Part shown: positions 1 to 11,909 of the stretch, piece by piece
Layout: each line of letters starts with the position of its first letter
Numbering within the stretch: the first letter of the stretch is position 1
From: Microcebus murinus
Taxonomy: Eukaryota; Chordata; Mammalia; Primates; Cheirogaleidae
Reading direction: 5' to 3'
DNA: 64,000 nt
Assembly (NCBI RefSeq): GCF_040939455.1
Contig: NC_134108.1
Location: 52,079,501 to 52,143,500, forward strand
Notes under the pieces: generated by a model
What the model saw: only the letters and a program-made list of their open reading frames with translations
Told to the model about the DNA's origin: nothing
The model's database searches: none
Position numbers and translations under genes: made by a program

Positions 1-949
1 AGTCCAATTGAAGTCTCTTGAAGTTACCTCCTATTTTCTTTTGATATGAACAAATTGCTCTTTGATATTTTCCTTCATTTCTTGTACAAAAAAATGTCTC
101 AAAATCATCTTACACATTTGCTGCCTTAGACCTGGAACAGTCATTTCACCAGAGTCCTGGTTCCTTAGTGGTAAATTATGTTTTTAGAGTATAACCTGAG
201 CATTGTGGGTGCTTCTTGCTGTTGAATTATTATTCCTTATAAGCCTTTTAGTGGTAAAAGCTAGGAAATATTTTTGAAAAAAAATTTGTTCATTTATATT
301 GCATTTCAATTCAAATTTAAAATATAGGATTCTCTCTTAACTTCTCTGATATTATAATTGTATCTTTTTCCTTATGCTGAAAATCTTGGGTCCCAAGGAA
401 ATTAACAGAAGTATTATTTGCTTTATCCTATAATAGACTCATAGTAGTTTCTAAACACCTATAATACTATTGACAATATTACTACTGAATACAGTTTAAG
501 ATTTATTTGCAATTCTTTGGTTTTAAAGTATAACCCACTAGGGATTTATAGTCAAACTACTGTGTTTTAGAACCACTTGAAATAATTCCTTTTTTTCCAG
601 TGTGGCTTTGGTACTGGCTTTATATGCAATTAGGGAGTCAATTTATTTTGTTTTTTATTTTTTTTTAATTTTTAAGGATTGCTCTTTTATTTCTTATTTA
701 ATTTAGATTTCTAGTTACATAAAACCCTCACAATGGTTCCAAAGTAAAAACTACATGAAAAGATACATTCATAGATATTTCCCTTCCATCTCTATTCCCT
801 CTCTATACCCTCTCTTTATTAGCCATTTTAATTAGTACTCATTTCTTTTTTCATCACTTCCCTTTGGGCATATAAGTAATATTACATATATATGTATTCA
901 AATATTTTCTTGTTTCTTATGTATCATCTAATAATCTTGTTTTATCATT

Positions 950-1135
950 TAATATATCTATATATAATATGTATTATATATAATATTGTTTAATGATGTA
1001 TCTTTGAATTATATATTATACATAGATATACTGTTAAATGGGAAAGTAAGAATATTATAATATAATATAATAATATATATTATGTATAATATATAGAGAT
1101 ATTGTTAAATGATATATATGGTATATTCATATCAA
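950..1135. repeat. AT-rich low-complexity tract
   Basis: Irregular TA/TAA runs with very little G or C, made of overlapping 'tatataat' words. It sits inside the degraded L1-like sequence and is probably an expanded AT microsatellite. No gene signal is visible. Confidence 0.7.
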
Positions 1136-1274
1136 TATACAGAGGTTTTCTTCATTCTTCTGTAACTGCATAGTACTCTATTCATCCAGTTTCTATTGCA
1201 AGAAATATGACTTCTTTCCATTCCTTTGCTATTACAAATAAAGCCATAGTGAATAGCCTTGTGCAAACATAATT

Positions 1275-1400
1275 TCTTCCCTTTTTCTTCCCTCTCTATC
1301 TTCTTTCCTTCCTTCCTTTTTGCCTTCCTCCCTTCCTTCCCTCTCCCTCCTTCTCCTGCTCTTCCTTCTATTCCCTTTCTCCACCTTCTTCTTTTTCTTC
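1275..1400. repeat. Polypyrimidine (CT-rich) tract
   Basis: About 125 bases that are almost entirely C and T on the plus strand, with short CTTCC and CCCT words. It behaves as a low-complexity repeat and no splice-site context was recognised. Confidence 0.7.
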
Positions 1401-2399
1401 TGTATAATCTATATAGTTGGGTAGGTTCATAAAAGTTAGTGAAAGGACAAATGTATCTAAATTCCCCACCTAGGTGTTATACCATGTTTCATTTCCCCTG
1501 GCAATGAATGAGAATACCTGCTTTTCCTTAGATTACCAAGAGAATATGTTGTCAAATGTTTGTATTTTTGTCAATCTGGTAGGTAAGAGATGTGTTTCAG
1601 TGTAGTTTGAGTTAACATTTTTCTTCTTTCTAGTGTGTTTTCATGTGGAGAAAAGTTTTTGAATGTTAACAAAGTGTTCAAGTAAAAGGTATAGTATAGA
1701 GAAAGTTCAGAGTTAAGGGAAGGATGAATACATAAATGTATAGAGAATGAACATTTAAAATGAATTTAAGCATTATTTTGCTTTGTGAACCCCTACATGG
1801 TCTATGTTAGGGCCTCAGGTAGCAGCAGTAGTTTGAGGACAAACACTGTTTAGAGAATTTGGGGCTGTTCGTGTGAGCTTTTTTGGTCTTCTTAGTACTT
1901 ATTAAAATCCTGGTGCCTTAATGGAAATTTGTATATCCTAATACTTTTTGGTCCTTAATGATTTGACTACAGTGCTTCATTCCCATTTTGTGTTTCCTGT
2001 CTTATACACTTGCACAGCCAACATAGCTTGTGTGCAAACTTGGGTATTACCTTTGCTATCTCTTTCAGTCTAGCCAACATCACAGATAGGATTCTCAATT
2101 CTCTCTAATTCCTTGCATCACTAGCTCCTGATTCAACCACAGGAGTTCTGATTAAATATTCATAGGTCAGGTAACCATGCACTCCCTGCAAGGAAGCTTG
2201 GGAGAGCAAGTTTCTGGCATTACACCTTCTAAAGTAGGAGGCATGCTCTGCTTATGCCACAGCTGGTAAAATTGAGAATTCTCCAAATACAGGAAAGGCT
2301 GTAGAGATGCTGTGCATCCCAAAATAATGACCAATATCATCTATAGGACAATTCACTGTTTGTGGCACTGTAAAAGAATCAATGATGAATAAAATACAG

Positions 2400-2650
2400 C
2401 TAATCTCTGTGTTAAGCTAGTGGGGGAGATAGAATCATACTGAAATGATTTGATATGAATGCAAGACATTCTAAGGAATAGAATCTAATAGAGATTGCAT
2501 AAATAGGGTAATTAATTCTGGACAAGGTGATCAGAAAAGATTCCTTAGTACAGGTAGAATTTGAGCTAGCCCTGAAAAATGATGTATGATTCTGATGAGC
2601 AAAAAAGGAAGGAGGGACAGAGCACCATGGTCTAAGCAAACTCTGTGAAC
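2400..2650 (-). repeat. L2-like fragment
   Basis: The block 'gaaaagattccttagtacaggtagaatttgagctagccctgaaaaatgatg' matches the remembered wording of L2-derived sequence that usually reads as a phrase about a lesson in 'ggcttcctggaggaggtgatg...'. It has decayed heavily. The 75-codon minus-strand frame here has no recognisable domain and I treat it as chance. Confidence 0.35.
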
Positions 2651-3215
2651 AAAGAGGAGAATGTGGTTGATAAGCTGTTGTGTTTAGAGCACAGAGTTCC
2701 TGGGCTGCTTGGGGAAGGCCTGGCCCCCTCAGTGGATGTGAAACTCTTGAAGAAGGGATTCATGTCTTACTCATCTTTAAAACTCCAGTGTCAAGAGAGT
2801 CACTCCACAAACTGAACAGTTTCTCAATTAATGTTGGTTTACTAAATGAATGAATTAACCTGAGCTTTCTTCAAGGGTAGTATATATATTAATATTTTTG
2901 CTGTAACTTGTTTTACCTTCCTAATTAAAGAGCAGAAGAATAGGCCATGTCTCATTTACTTTGATAGGCAAATCCCTGAATGAAAACAAAAATATTCTTT
3001 TGCTATATAGTTTTGGTTTTCAGAGTTGGTGTTCACCTCCGAGAATGAAGCATGTTAGAAGTTACATACAGCAAACTATGTGTAAAATTCCACAATAAGA
3101 AATAAATTTCTTCTACGACAAGAGGAAATAATGTTCTCAAAGACACTAAAGTATACTAGAACAAAGGGAAAGAGACCCTTGTTCTTATATAGGATAATTG
3201 AACCTCATGCAGTTC

Positions 3216-3822
3216 TCCCTAAATTAATTTATAAATTTATAAATTTTACCTGATCCTGGTAAAAATCCTGATAAAAATATCCACAGTGTTTTAATGGAGC
3301 TACACAAGTTGATACTAGAATTTCTAATGAAAAATAAAGATGCAAGAATAGCTAGAAAATCCTAGAGAGAAAAGCAACAAGGTGGAATTAGCCCTTTTAG
3401 ATATTAAAAAATGCTATAAAATCTCTATAATTGAAGTTGTGTGGTAATAGTGCATAAATAGATCAATGGAAGGTCTAGAAATGGACCCAAGTATACATGG
3501 AAATGGTAAAGGTGGCATCTTTAATCACTGGAGCAAGGAAGGACATTTTTTAAAAAGCTATTGGGAAAACTGGTAGCTACTTAGAGAAAGGAAAAACCTA
3601 GATCCACATGTCACACCATAAACAAGAATAAAATCCAGATGAATCAGAAATCAAAAGATAAAAAATAAAACCTTACAAGTACCTGAAGAAAAAAAAAATG
3701 AGTGAATTTCTTATACCCTGGGTGTAAGGAAGACTCCATATCTCAAAATCCTGAAGCAGTTAAAAAATGTTTTTTAAATTTGTATGGCAACAAACATCAT
3801 AAGCAAAGTCAAAAGACAAATG
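3216..3822 (+). repeat. Old L1 ORF2 3' portion
   Basis: Recognisable old L1 ORF2 C-terminal sequence on the plus strand. It includes the 'atagatcaatgga' block, 'atctttaatcactggagcaa' and the 'cataagcaaagtcaaaagacaaatgac' type end. Stops and indels are frequent, so this is a dead fragment. It directly precedes a second L1 fragment that starts further upstream in ORF2, so two separate old insertions or a rearranged one lie side by side. Confidence 0.7.
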
Positions 3823-3824
3823 AC

Positions 3825-4612
3825 AAATAATTAGGCCACAAAAGTCTTCATAAATTTAAAAGATTAAAATCATACAAAATATTTTTTCTAATCACAATGA
3901 AATAAAACTAGAAATCAATAACTGAAGGGAAGTAGAAAAATCCACAGGTATATAGAAATTCAGTAATATACTCTGGAACAAGAATGGATCAAAGAAGAAA
4001 TCACAAGGGAAATTATAAAATATCTTAAAACAAATGAAAATGAAAACATAGCATACCAAAACTTGTAGGATACAATGAAAGCAGTGCTAAGAAGTAAATT
4101 TATAGCACAATGCTTATTTAAAAAGAAGAGCAGTCTCAAATCAACATCCTTACTATATATTAGGAATTAGAAAAAGAAGAACAAACTAAATCCAAAGTTA
4201 GCGGAAGGAAGGAAATAATAAAGATTAAAGAGGAGATAAACAAAATGGAAAATAGAAAAACAATAGAGAAAATGAACAAAACTAAAGGTTGATCCTTTGA
4301 AAATATCAAGAAAATTGACCAATCGTTAGCTAAATAGGCTAAGAGAAAAAGAGTGAACACTGAAACAACTAAAATCAGAAATAAGAGAGGGAATATTACA
4401 ACCTATGTCACAGAAATAAATGAGGATTCTAAGAGAATACTATGTACAATTGCACTCCAACAAATTAAGTAACCTAGATGAAATAAATAAATTCCTAGGA
4501 GCACACAACCTACCAAGACATAAGCTTTCATGAAGAAATAAAAAAGCAGTAAAGAAATTGAGTTAGTAATCAAAAATCTCCCAACAATGAAAAGCCCAGA
4601 AGCAGATGGCTT
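3825..4612 (+). repeat. Old L1 ORF2 (endonuclease end to RT start), host of nested insertions
   Basis: Plus-strand old L1 ORF2 running from the late endonuclease region into the start of the RT domain. The last recognisable words are 'cccaacaatgaaaagccc' and 'gatggctt'. The same element resumes at 4914-4953 and again at 7930-9185, so one ancient L1 has been split twice. No continuous frame remains. Confidence 0.8.
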
Positions 4613-4705
4613 TTGTATTAGATTCTCCAGAGAAACAGAACCTGTAGGGGTGTGTGTCTCTGAGTATACCTCTGTGTGTGTGTGTGTATGGAGAGACAGA
4701 GAGAA

Positions 4706-4742
<37 letters not shown>

Positions 4743-4909
4743 TGGGGGTTAAGAAGTCCCATGATGTGCTGTTTGCAACCTGGAGACTTAGAAAAGCTAG
4801 TGGTATAGTTCAGTATGTGTCCTTATGGTCACCCCCAGAAATAATGCTTAGCCAAATATCTGGGAACTCCATGACTCAGTCAAGTTGATACATAAAATTT
4901 ACTATCACA
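4613..4909 (+). mobile_element. Short interspersed repeat inserted in the old L1
   Basis: It begins 'ttgtattagattctccagag' and ends 'gttgatacataaaatttact', the two ends of a common mammalian repeat that I recognise but cannot name with certainty. The old L1 reads across it from 'gatggctt' to 'cgctggtg', with GCTT present on both sides (4609-4612 and 4910-4913) as a short target duplication. A GT/GA microsatellite lies inside. Confidence 0.6.
4672..4742 (+). repeat. (GT)n then (GA)n microsatellite
   Basis: A short GT run passes into a long GAGACA/GA run. It lies within the interspersed repeat and produces simple-sequence reading frames that are not genes. Confidence 0.85.
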
Positions 4910-4913
4910 GCTT

Positions 4914-4953
4914 CGCTGGTGATTTCTACTCAACATTTAAAGAGTTAACACCA
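4914..4953 (+). repeat. Old L1 ORF2 (short middle segment)
   Basis: About 40 bases of the ancient L1 RT region lie between the two nested insertions. Its last 15 bases, AAAGAGTTAACACCA (4939-4953), are the left target duplication of the young L1. The same 15 bases recur at 7915-7929. Confidence 0.8.
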
Positions 4954-5451
4954 AGCAGAAAAGAGAAATCTCTAATAAGCTCCATCAGGAATAAAAAAGG
5001 AGATATCACAACTGATCCCAAAGAGATACAAGATATAATTTATGAATACTACAAAAATTGTTATGCACATAAACTGGAAAATGTGGAGGAAATGGACAAA
5101 TTTCTAGAAATACACAGCCTCCCTAGGCTCAACCAGGAAGAAATAGATTCCCTGAACAGATCAATCTTAACAGCTGAAATCGAAACAGCAATTAAAAATC
5201 TCCCTAAAAAGAAAAGTCCCGGTCCCGATGGCTTCACACCCGAATTTTACCACACTTACAAAGAAGAACTAGTACCTATCTTGCAGAAACTATTCCACAA
5301 CATCGAGAAGAATGGAAACCTCCCCGACACCTTTTATGAAGTGAATATTATTCTGATACCAAAACCAGGAAAGGATGCAACAAAAAAAGAAAACTACAGA
5401 CCAATATCCCTAATGAATATAGATGCAAAAATTTTCAACAAAATCTTAGCT

Positions 5452-5525
5452 AACCGAATCCAGACGCTTATCAAAAAAATAATCCATCAACCGAATCCAG
5501 ACGCTTATCAAAAAAATAATCCATC
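5452..5525 (+). repeat. 37-bp perfect tandem duplication inside L1 ORF2
   Basis: Units 5452-5488 and 5489-5525 are identical and start 'aaccgaatccagacgcttat'. Since 37 is not a multiple of three, the duplication shifts the RT frame and explains why the open frame that begins upstream runs out at 5577 with non-L1 residues. Confidence 0.93.
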
Positions 5526-7730
5526 ACGACCAAGTGGGCTTCATCCCAGGGATGCAGGGATGGTTCAACATACGTAAATCTATAAATGCAATTCACCACA
5601 TCAACAGAAGCAAAACCAAAGACCACATGATTCTTTCAATAGATGCAGAAAAAGCTTTTGACAAAATTCAACACCCTTTCATGATATGAACACTTAAGAA
5701 AATAGGCATAGAAGGGACATACCTAAAAATGATACAAGCCATATATGACAGACCCATAGCCAACATCATACTGAATGGGGAAAAATTGAAATCATTCCCA
5801 CTTAGAACTGGAACCAGACAAGGCTGCCCACTATCTCCACTTCTATTCAACATAGTGCTGGAAGTCTTGGCTACAGCAATCAAACAGGAAAATGGAATTA
5901 AAGGTATTAAAATAGGGGCAGAAGAGATCAAACTTTCACTGTTTGCTGATGATATGATATTATATCTAGAAAACCCCAAAGATTCAACCAAGAAACTCCT
6001 GGAACTGATCAATGAATTTAGTAAAGTCTTAGGATACAAAATCAACACACAGAAATCAGAGGCATTCATATACGCCAACAACAAATCTAATTGAGAACCA
6101 AATCAAAGACTCAATTCCCTTCACAATAGCAACAAAGAAATTAAAGTACCTAGGAATATACTTAACCAAGGAGGTAAAAGACCCCTACAGGGAGAACTAT
6201 GAAACACTGAGGAAGGAAATAGCAGAGGATGTAAACAGATGGAAATCCATACCATGCTCGTGGATCGGCAGACTCAACATCATCAAAATGTCTATACTAC
6301 ACAAACTGATCTACAGATTCAATGCAATACCTATTAAAATCCCATCAGCATTCTTCACAGATATAGAAAAAATAATTTTACGCTTCGTATGGAACCAAAG
6401 AAGACCCCGAATATCAAAAGCAATTCTAGGCAACAAAAACAAAATGGGAGGCATTAATATGCCAGATATCAAACTATACTACAAAGCTGTAGTAATTAAA
6501 TCAATATGGTATTGGCACAAAAATAGGAATATGGACCAGTGGAACAGATGTGAGAATCCTGATATAAAACCATCCTGATATAGCCATCTAATCTTTGACA
6601 AAGCAGACAAAAACATACTCTGGGGAAAGGAATCCCTTTTCAATAAATGGTGCTGGGAAAACTGGATAGCCACCTGTAGAAGGCTAAAACAGGACCCACA
6701 CCTTTCACCTCTCACAAAAATCAACTCACACTGGATAACAGACTTAAACCTAAGGTATGAAACTATTAGAATTCTAGAGGAAAAAGTTGGAAACACTCTC
6801 CTAGACATCGGCCTAGGCAAAGAGTTTATGAAGAAGTCCCCAAAGGCAATCACAGCAGCAACAAAAACAAATAAATGGGACATGATCAAACTACAAAGCT
6901 TCTGCACAGCCAAAGAAATAGTCATGAAAGTAAACAGACAACCTACAGAATGGGAGAAAATTTTTGCATCCTATGCATCCGATAAGGGACTGATAACTAG
7001 AATATACTTAGAACTCACGAAAATCAGGAAGAAAAAAATCAAATAACCCCATTAAAAAGTGGGCAAAGGACTTGAACAGAAACTTTTCTAAAGAAGACAG
7101 AAGAATGCCCAACAAACATATGAAAAAATGCTCAACATCTCTAATCATCAGGGAAATGCAAATCAAAACCACAATGAGATATCACTTAACTCCAGTGAGA
7201 ATGGCCTTTATCAAAAAGTCTCCAAACAATAAATGCTGGCGTGGATGCGGAGAGAGAGGAACACTCCTACACTGCTGGTGGGACTGCAAATTAGTTCAAC
7301 CTCTGTGGAAAGCAATATGGAGATACCTTAAAGTGATACAAGTGAATCTACCATTTGATCCAGCAATCCCATTGCTGGGCATCTACCCAAAAGATCCAAT
7401 GACACTCTACAAAAAAGACACCTGCACTTGAGTGTTTATAGCAGCACAATTCATAATTGCAAGGCTGTGGAAACAGCCCAAGTGCTCATCAATCCAAGAA
7501 TGGATTAATAAAATGTGGTATATGTATACCATGGAGTACTATTCAACTCTAAGAAACAATGGTGACATAGCACATCTTATATTTTCCTGGTTAGAGCTGG
7601 AACCCGTACTATTAAGTGAAGTTTCCCAAGAATGGAAAAACAAGCACCACATGTACTCGTCAGCAAATTGGTATTAACTGAACAGCGCCTAAGTGGTCAC
7701 ATAGGTACTATAGTAATAGGGTATTGGGCA

Positions 7731-7755
7731 GGTGGGAGGGGGGAGGGGGGCGGGT
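7731..7755 (+). other. G-rich polypurine tract of the L1 3' UTR
   Basis: Runs of three to six G separated by single bases ('gggaggggggagggggg' type). L1 3' UTRs are known to carry G-rich polypurine tracts able to form quadruplexes. The position just after ORF2 fits. Confidence 0.7.
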
Positions 7756-7929
7756 ATATACATATATAATGGGTGAGATGTGCACCATCTGGGGGATGGT
7801 CATGATGGAGACTCAGACTTGTGGGGGAAGGGGGGGAAATGGGCATTTATTGAAACCTTAAAATATGTACCCCCATAATATGCCGAAATAAAAAAAAAAG
7901 TTAAAAAAAAAAATAAAGAGTTAACACCA

Positions 7930-9185
7930 ATCCGTCTCAAACTATTCCAAAATATTGAAGAGGAGGAAACACTCCCAAACTCATTCTATGAGGCCAGCAT
8001 TATCCTGATACTAAAGCCAAGGACATTATAGGAAAACTATATACCAATATTCATGAGGATTAGTGATTCTAAAATTGTCAATAAGGTAGTAGCAAACAGA
8101 ATTAAACAGCACATTAAAAGGATTATATACAAAGACCAAGTGGTATTTATTCCTGAAATGCAAGAATGGTTTAACAAATGAAAAGTAATCAATGTAAATA
8201 CCATGCTAACAGAATGAAAAAAACCACATGATCATCTCAGTTGATGCAAAAAAAAAAAAAAAAAGTCAATACTCTTTTTTTTATGAAAAAATTCAATGCT
8301 CTTTTATGATAAAAACACTCAACAAACTAGAAGTGGAGTGAAACTACTTAAACATAATAAAGATCATCTATGAAAAGCCCACAGCTAACAATATACTCAA
8401 GGTGAAAACTGAAATCTTTTCTTCTACGATCTGAAATAAGACAAAGATACCCACTTTTGCCATTTTTATTCAACACAGTACTAGAAATCCTTGTCAGAAC
8501 ACTTAAGGGAAAAAAAGAAAAAAGCATCCAAATTAAAAAAGAAGGAGTAAAATTATCAATAATTATCAAATTATTGATTTCTACCGATGACATGATCTTC
8601 TATGTAGAAAACCCTAAAGATTTCACAAAAATCTGTTAGAACTAATAAATGAATTCAGCAACGTTGCAAGATATAAAATAAATATATGAAAATCAGTTGT
8701 GTTTCTATATACGAACAATGAACAATCAGAAAAGGAAATTAAGAAAACAATCACATTTACAACAGCAACAAAAAGAATAAAATACTTAAGAATAAACTTA
8801 ACTAAGGAGGTGTAAAACTTAGGCACTGAACACTATAAACATGACTGAAATAGATTAAAGAAGATACTGATAAATCGAAAAACATCCCATGTTCATGATT
8901 GTAAGACTAGATAGAATCAATAAGATGTCAATACTATCAAAGTGACTATAGATTCAATGCAATCTGTCAAAATCCCAATGTTGTTTTTTCCAGAAATAGA
9001 AATATCCATCCTAAAAATTCATGTGGAATCTCATAGGACACTGAATAACCAAAACAATCTTAAAAAGAATAACAAAGTTGGAGGGGGTCTCATATTTACT
9101 GATTTCAAAACATTTTGAAGCTATCATAAAGCAGTATGGTACTGGCATAATGAAGACAGATATATAGATCAGTGAAATAGAATTA
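7930..9185 (+). repeat. Old L1 ORF2, continuation after the nested L1
   Basis: It resumes exactly after the target duplication with 'atccgtctcaaactattcca'. RT-domain wording then follows: 'gaggccagcattatcctgata', a decayed active-site region near 8580 (TDDM), and 'tatagattcaatgcaat' near 8945. It contains A-runs near 8249-8264. Many stops are present. It ends near the 'agatcagtgaaatag' block, where a different old repeat begins. Confidence 0.8.
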
Positions 9186-9196
9186 TGTGATCCTGA

Positions 9197-9580
9197 ATTG
9201 GATCTCAGATCAGGGGTTGAGGGGAAAGGTTTTAAAGAACATTATTGTGACAGTTGGCAAAATTTGAATATGAACATTGGATTAGATATTAGTATTAAAT
9301 CATCTATTTGTTGATTTTGATAAATGAACTGTGGTTATGTCAAAGAAAGTCCTCATTCCTAGAAGGTATATACTGAAGTATTTATTGGTAAACTGGCATG
9401 ATGCCTGCAATTGTTCTCAAATGATTCAGGGAAATAAGTATATTGAGTGAACAGATGATAAAGCAAATAGCACAAAATGTTAACAATTGTTTAACTGAGG
9501 GAAAGATATATAGTAGTTCTTTATACTAGTCTTGCAGTTTTTCTATGTGTGAAATAAGAATGAATAAACAAAAGGTGGCA
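9197..9580 (+). repeat. Ancient interspersed repeat, family not assigned
   Basis: It begins 'ttggatctcagatcaggggt', contains 'tatactgaagtatttattgg' and 'gataaagcaaatagcacaaaatgttaac', and ends in an A-rich 'gaataaacaaaagg'. I remember this phrase order from a common mammalian repeat but cannot name the family. Confidence 0.4.
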
Positions 9581-9934
9581 TATTACACAAAGCCATCCTG
9601 GTCTAATTAATTAGGAGAGGTGGTACAGTTAACAGAGGGGTATCATGTAAAGCAATGGCATGGCATAGCCTTGGTTGGGTGACTTTAGGGCTTTATGACT
9701 TGTATTTTCTCTACCGAGAAATAATTGAGGATTGACTTCGTTGAGTACTAATCTGTACTTTCGTGTTGATCCTTGACACATTAATGATTTGTTAACACTG
9801 AAAATCCTCCAAATCTGGGAGACAACCACTAGGCTAAATTCTATTGATGTGATTTTTGGATATAAAAATATGTTGTAAGATCAAAGGAAAACAAATGTTT
9901 GATTTCTGGATTGTATTAGTCAGGGATCTTGTTT

Positions 9935-10060
9935 GAAGTGACAGATACTCAACTCAAACTTGCTTTATTCATCAAATATTTATGGAGTGCCTACAATGTC
10001 CCAGCCCATGTTATTGGTTTGGGGGATATAACAGGAAATAAAGCTGGTAAGAAGCCCCCT
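9935..10060 (-). repeat. L2-like fragment
   Basis: 'ttattcatcaaatatttatggagtgcctacaatgtcccag' is the typical motif of L2-derived sequence ('aatatttattgagtgcctactatgtgccag'). It is short and diverged, and the strand is inferred from the usual orientation of this phrase. Confidence 0.4.
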
Positions 10061-10139
10061 TCATTTGAAGCCTTCATTTTGGTTTTAAAAACAAACAAAA
10101 ATATTAGGTAAAGAAAAAGAGTGTGTGTGTAATTTATTG

Positions 10140-10625
10140 GCTCACATAAGTGGTATATTGGTCAGTCATTTCTGTATGATAACCACACATATCTCAGTGA
10201 CATGTGGCAACAAGCATTTATTTAGCTCACACATCTAGGGGTAGTTGGACCAGCTCTGCTGATGTTACCTGAGCTTGCTCAGGCATCAGCAGATTTAGGC
10301 TCCAAGTCTATGGTACAGATCTTTGGGTCTGCTCCATGTGTCTCTTGTTTTCCATGAACCTGCAGGTAAGCTGAGGCATGTCCTTTCCCTGGTGGTGGCA
10401 AAGGCATATTAAAGTCCTTGTTTATGTAACCTTAACACTTGTACCCCCATAAGACGCTAAAAAAAAAAAAAAAGCCCTTGTTTGTGTCATGTCTGCTAAT
10501 ATCCTATTGATCAGTCAGTCACCTGGCCACATTCCAAGTCAGGGTGGGGAAATATACTTTTCCATGGAAGTGGGGGAAATTGCCAAGTCTCATGGCAAAA
10601 GTTTTGGATACAGGGAGGGGTGAAA
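10140..10625 (+). repeat. Ancient LTR-like repeat, interrupted by a tail-only L1
   Basis: Words such as 'catttatttagctcacacatct', 'gtctgctccatgtgtctctt', 'catggcaaaag' and 'ggatacagggagggg' follow the order of a common mammalian LTR-like repeat that I cannot name. The sequence is split by the insertion at 10424-10470. Confidence 0.35.
10424..10470 (+). mobile_element. Extremely 5'-truncated L1 insertion (3' tail only)
   Basis: About 35 bases, 'taaccttaacacttgtacccccataagacgct', followed by an A-run. They match the last bases of the young L1 at 7840-7900 ('aaaccttaaaatatgtaccccc...'). The flanks are near-identical 13-mers, AAAGTCCTTGTTT (10411-10423) and AAAGCCCTTGTTT (10471-10483), as expected of a target duplication with one later change. 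Confidence 0.82.
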
Positions 10626-11898
<1,273 letters not shown>

Positions 11899-11909
11899 AG
11901 ACACAAATC

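Larger units (their letters stand above)
720..1690 (-). repeat. Old L1-like 3' region (L1M type), degraded
   Basis: Read on the minus strand, 1480-1690 resembles the last part of an old L1 ORF2: on the plus strand a 'tttttgtcaatctggtaggtaagag' type block is followed by 'tcagtgtagttt'. Positions 1150-1260 carry the 'gctattacaaataaagccatagtgaatagccttg' type block often seen in old L1-like 3' segments. An AT-rich stretch and a CT-rich stretch interrupt it. The family is uncertain and no reading frame survives. Confidence 0.4.
4954..7914 (+). mobile_element. Younger L1, 5'-truncated, ORF2 pseudogene plus 3' UTR and poly(A)
   Basis: About 3 kb of an L1 that lacks its 5' UTR, ORF1 and ORF2 endonuclease. 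The reverse transcriptase region is clear: '[10 protein letters not shown]' is followed by 'NYRPISLMN', a right-hand palm motif FADD at 5942-5953, and the ORF2 cysteine-rich C-terminus near 7230-7300. The coding frame is broken by a 37-bp tandem duplication (5452-5525), by stops near 5688 and 6092, and by later indels. The 3' UTR contains a G-rich polypurine stretch and ends in an A-rich tail. Perfect 15-bp AAAGAGTTAACACCA duplications (4939-4953 and 7915-7929) show target-primed insertion into an older L1. It looks like a strepsirrhine-lineage L1 and cannot make functional ORF2p. Confidence 0.92.
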
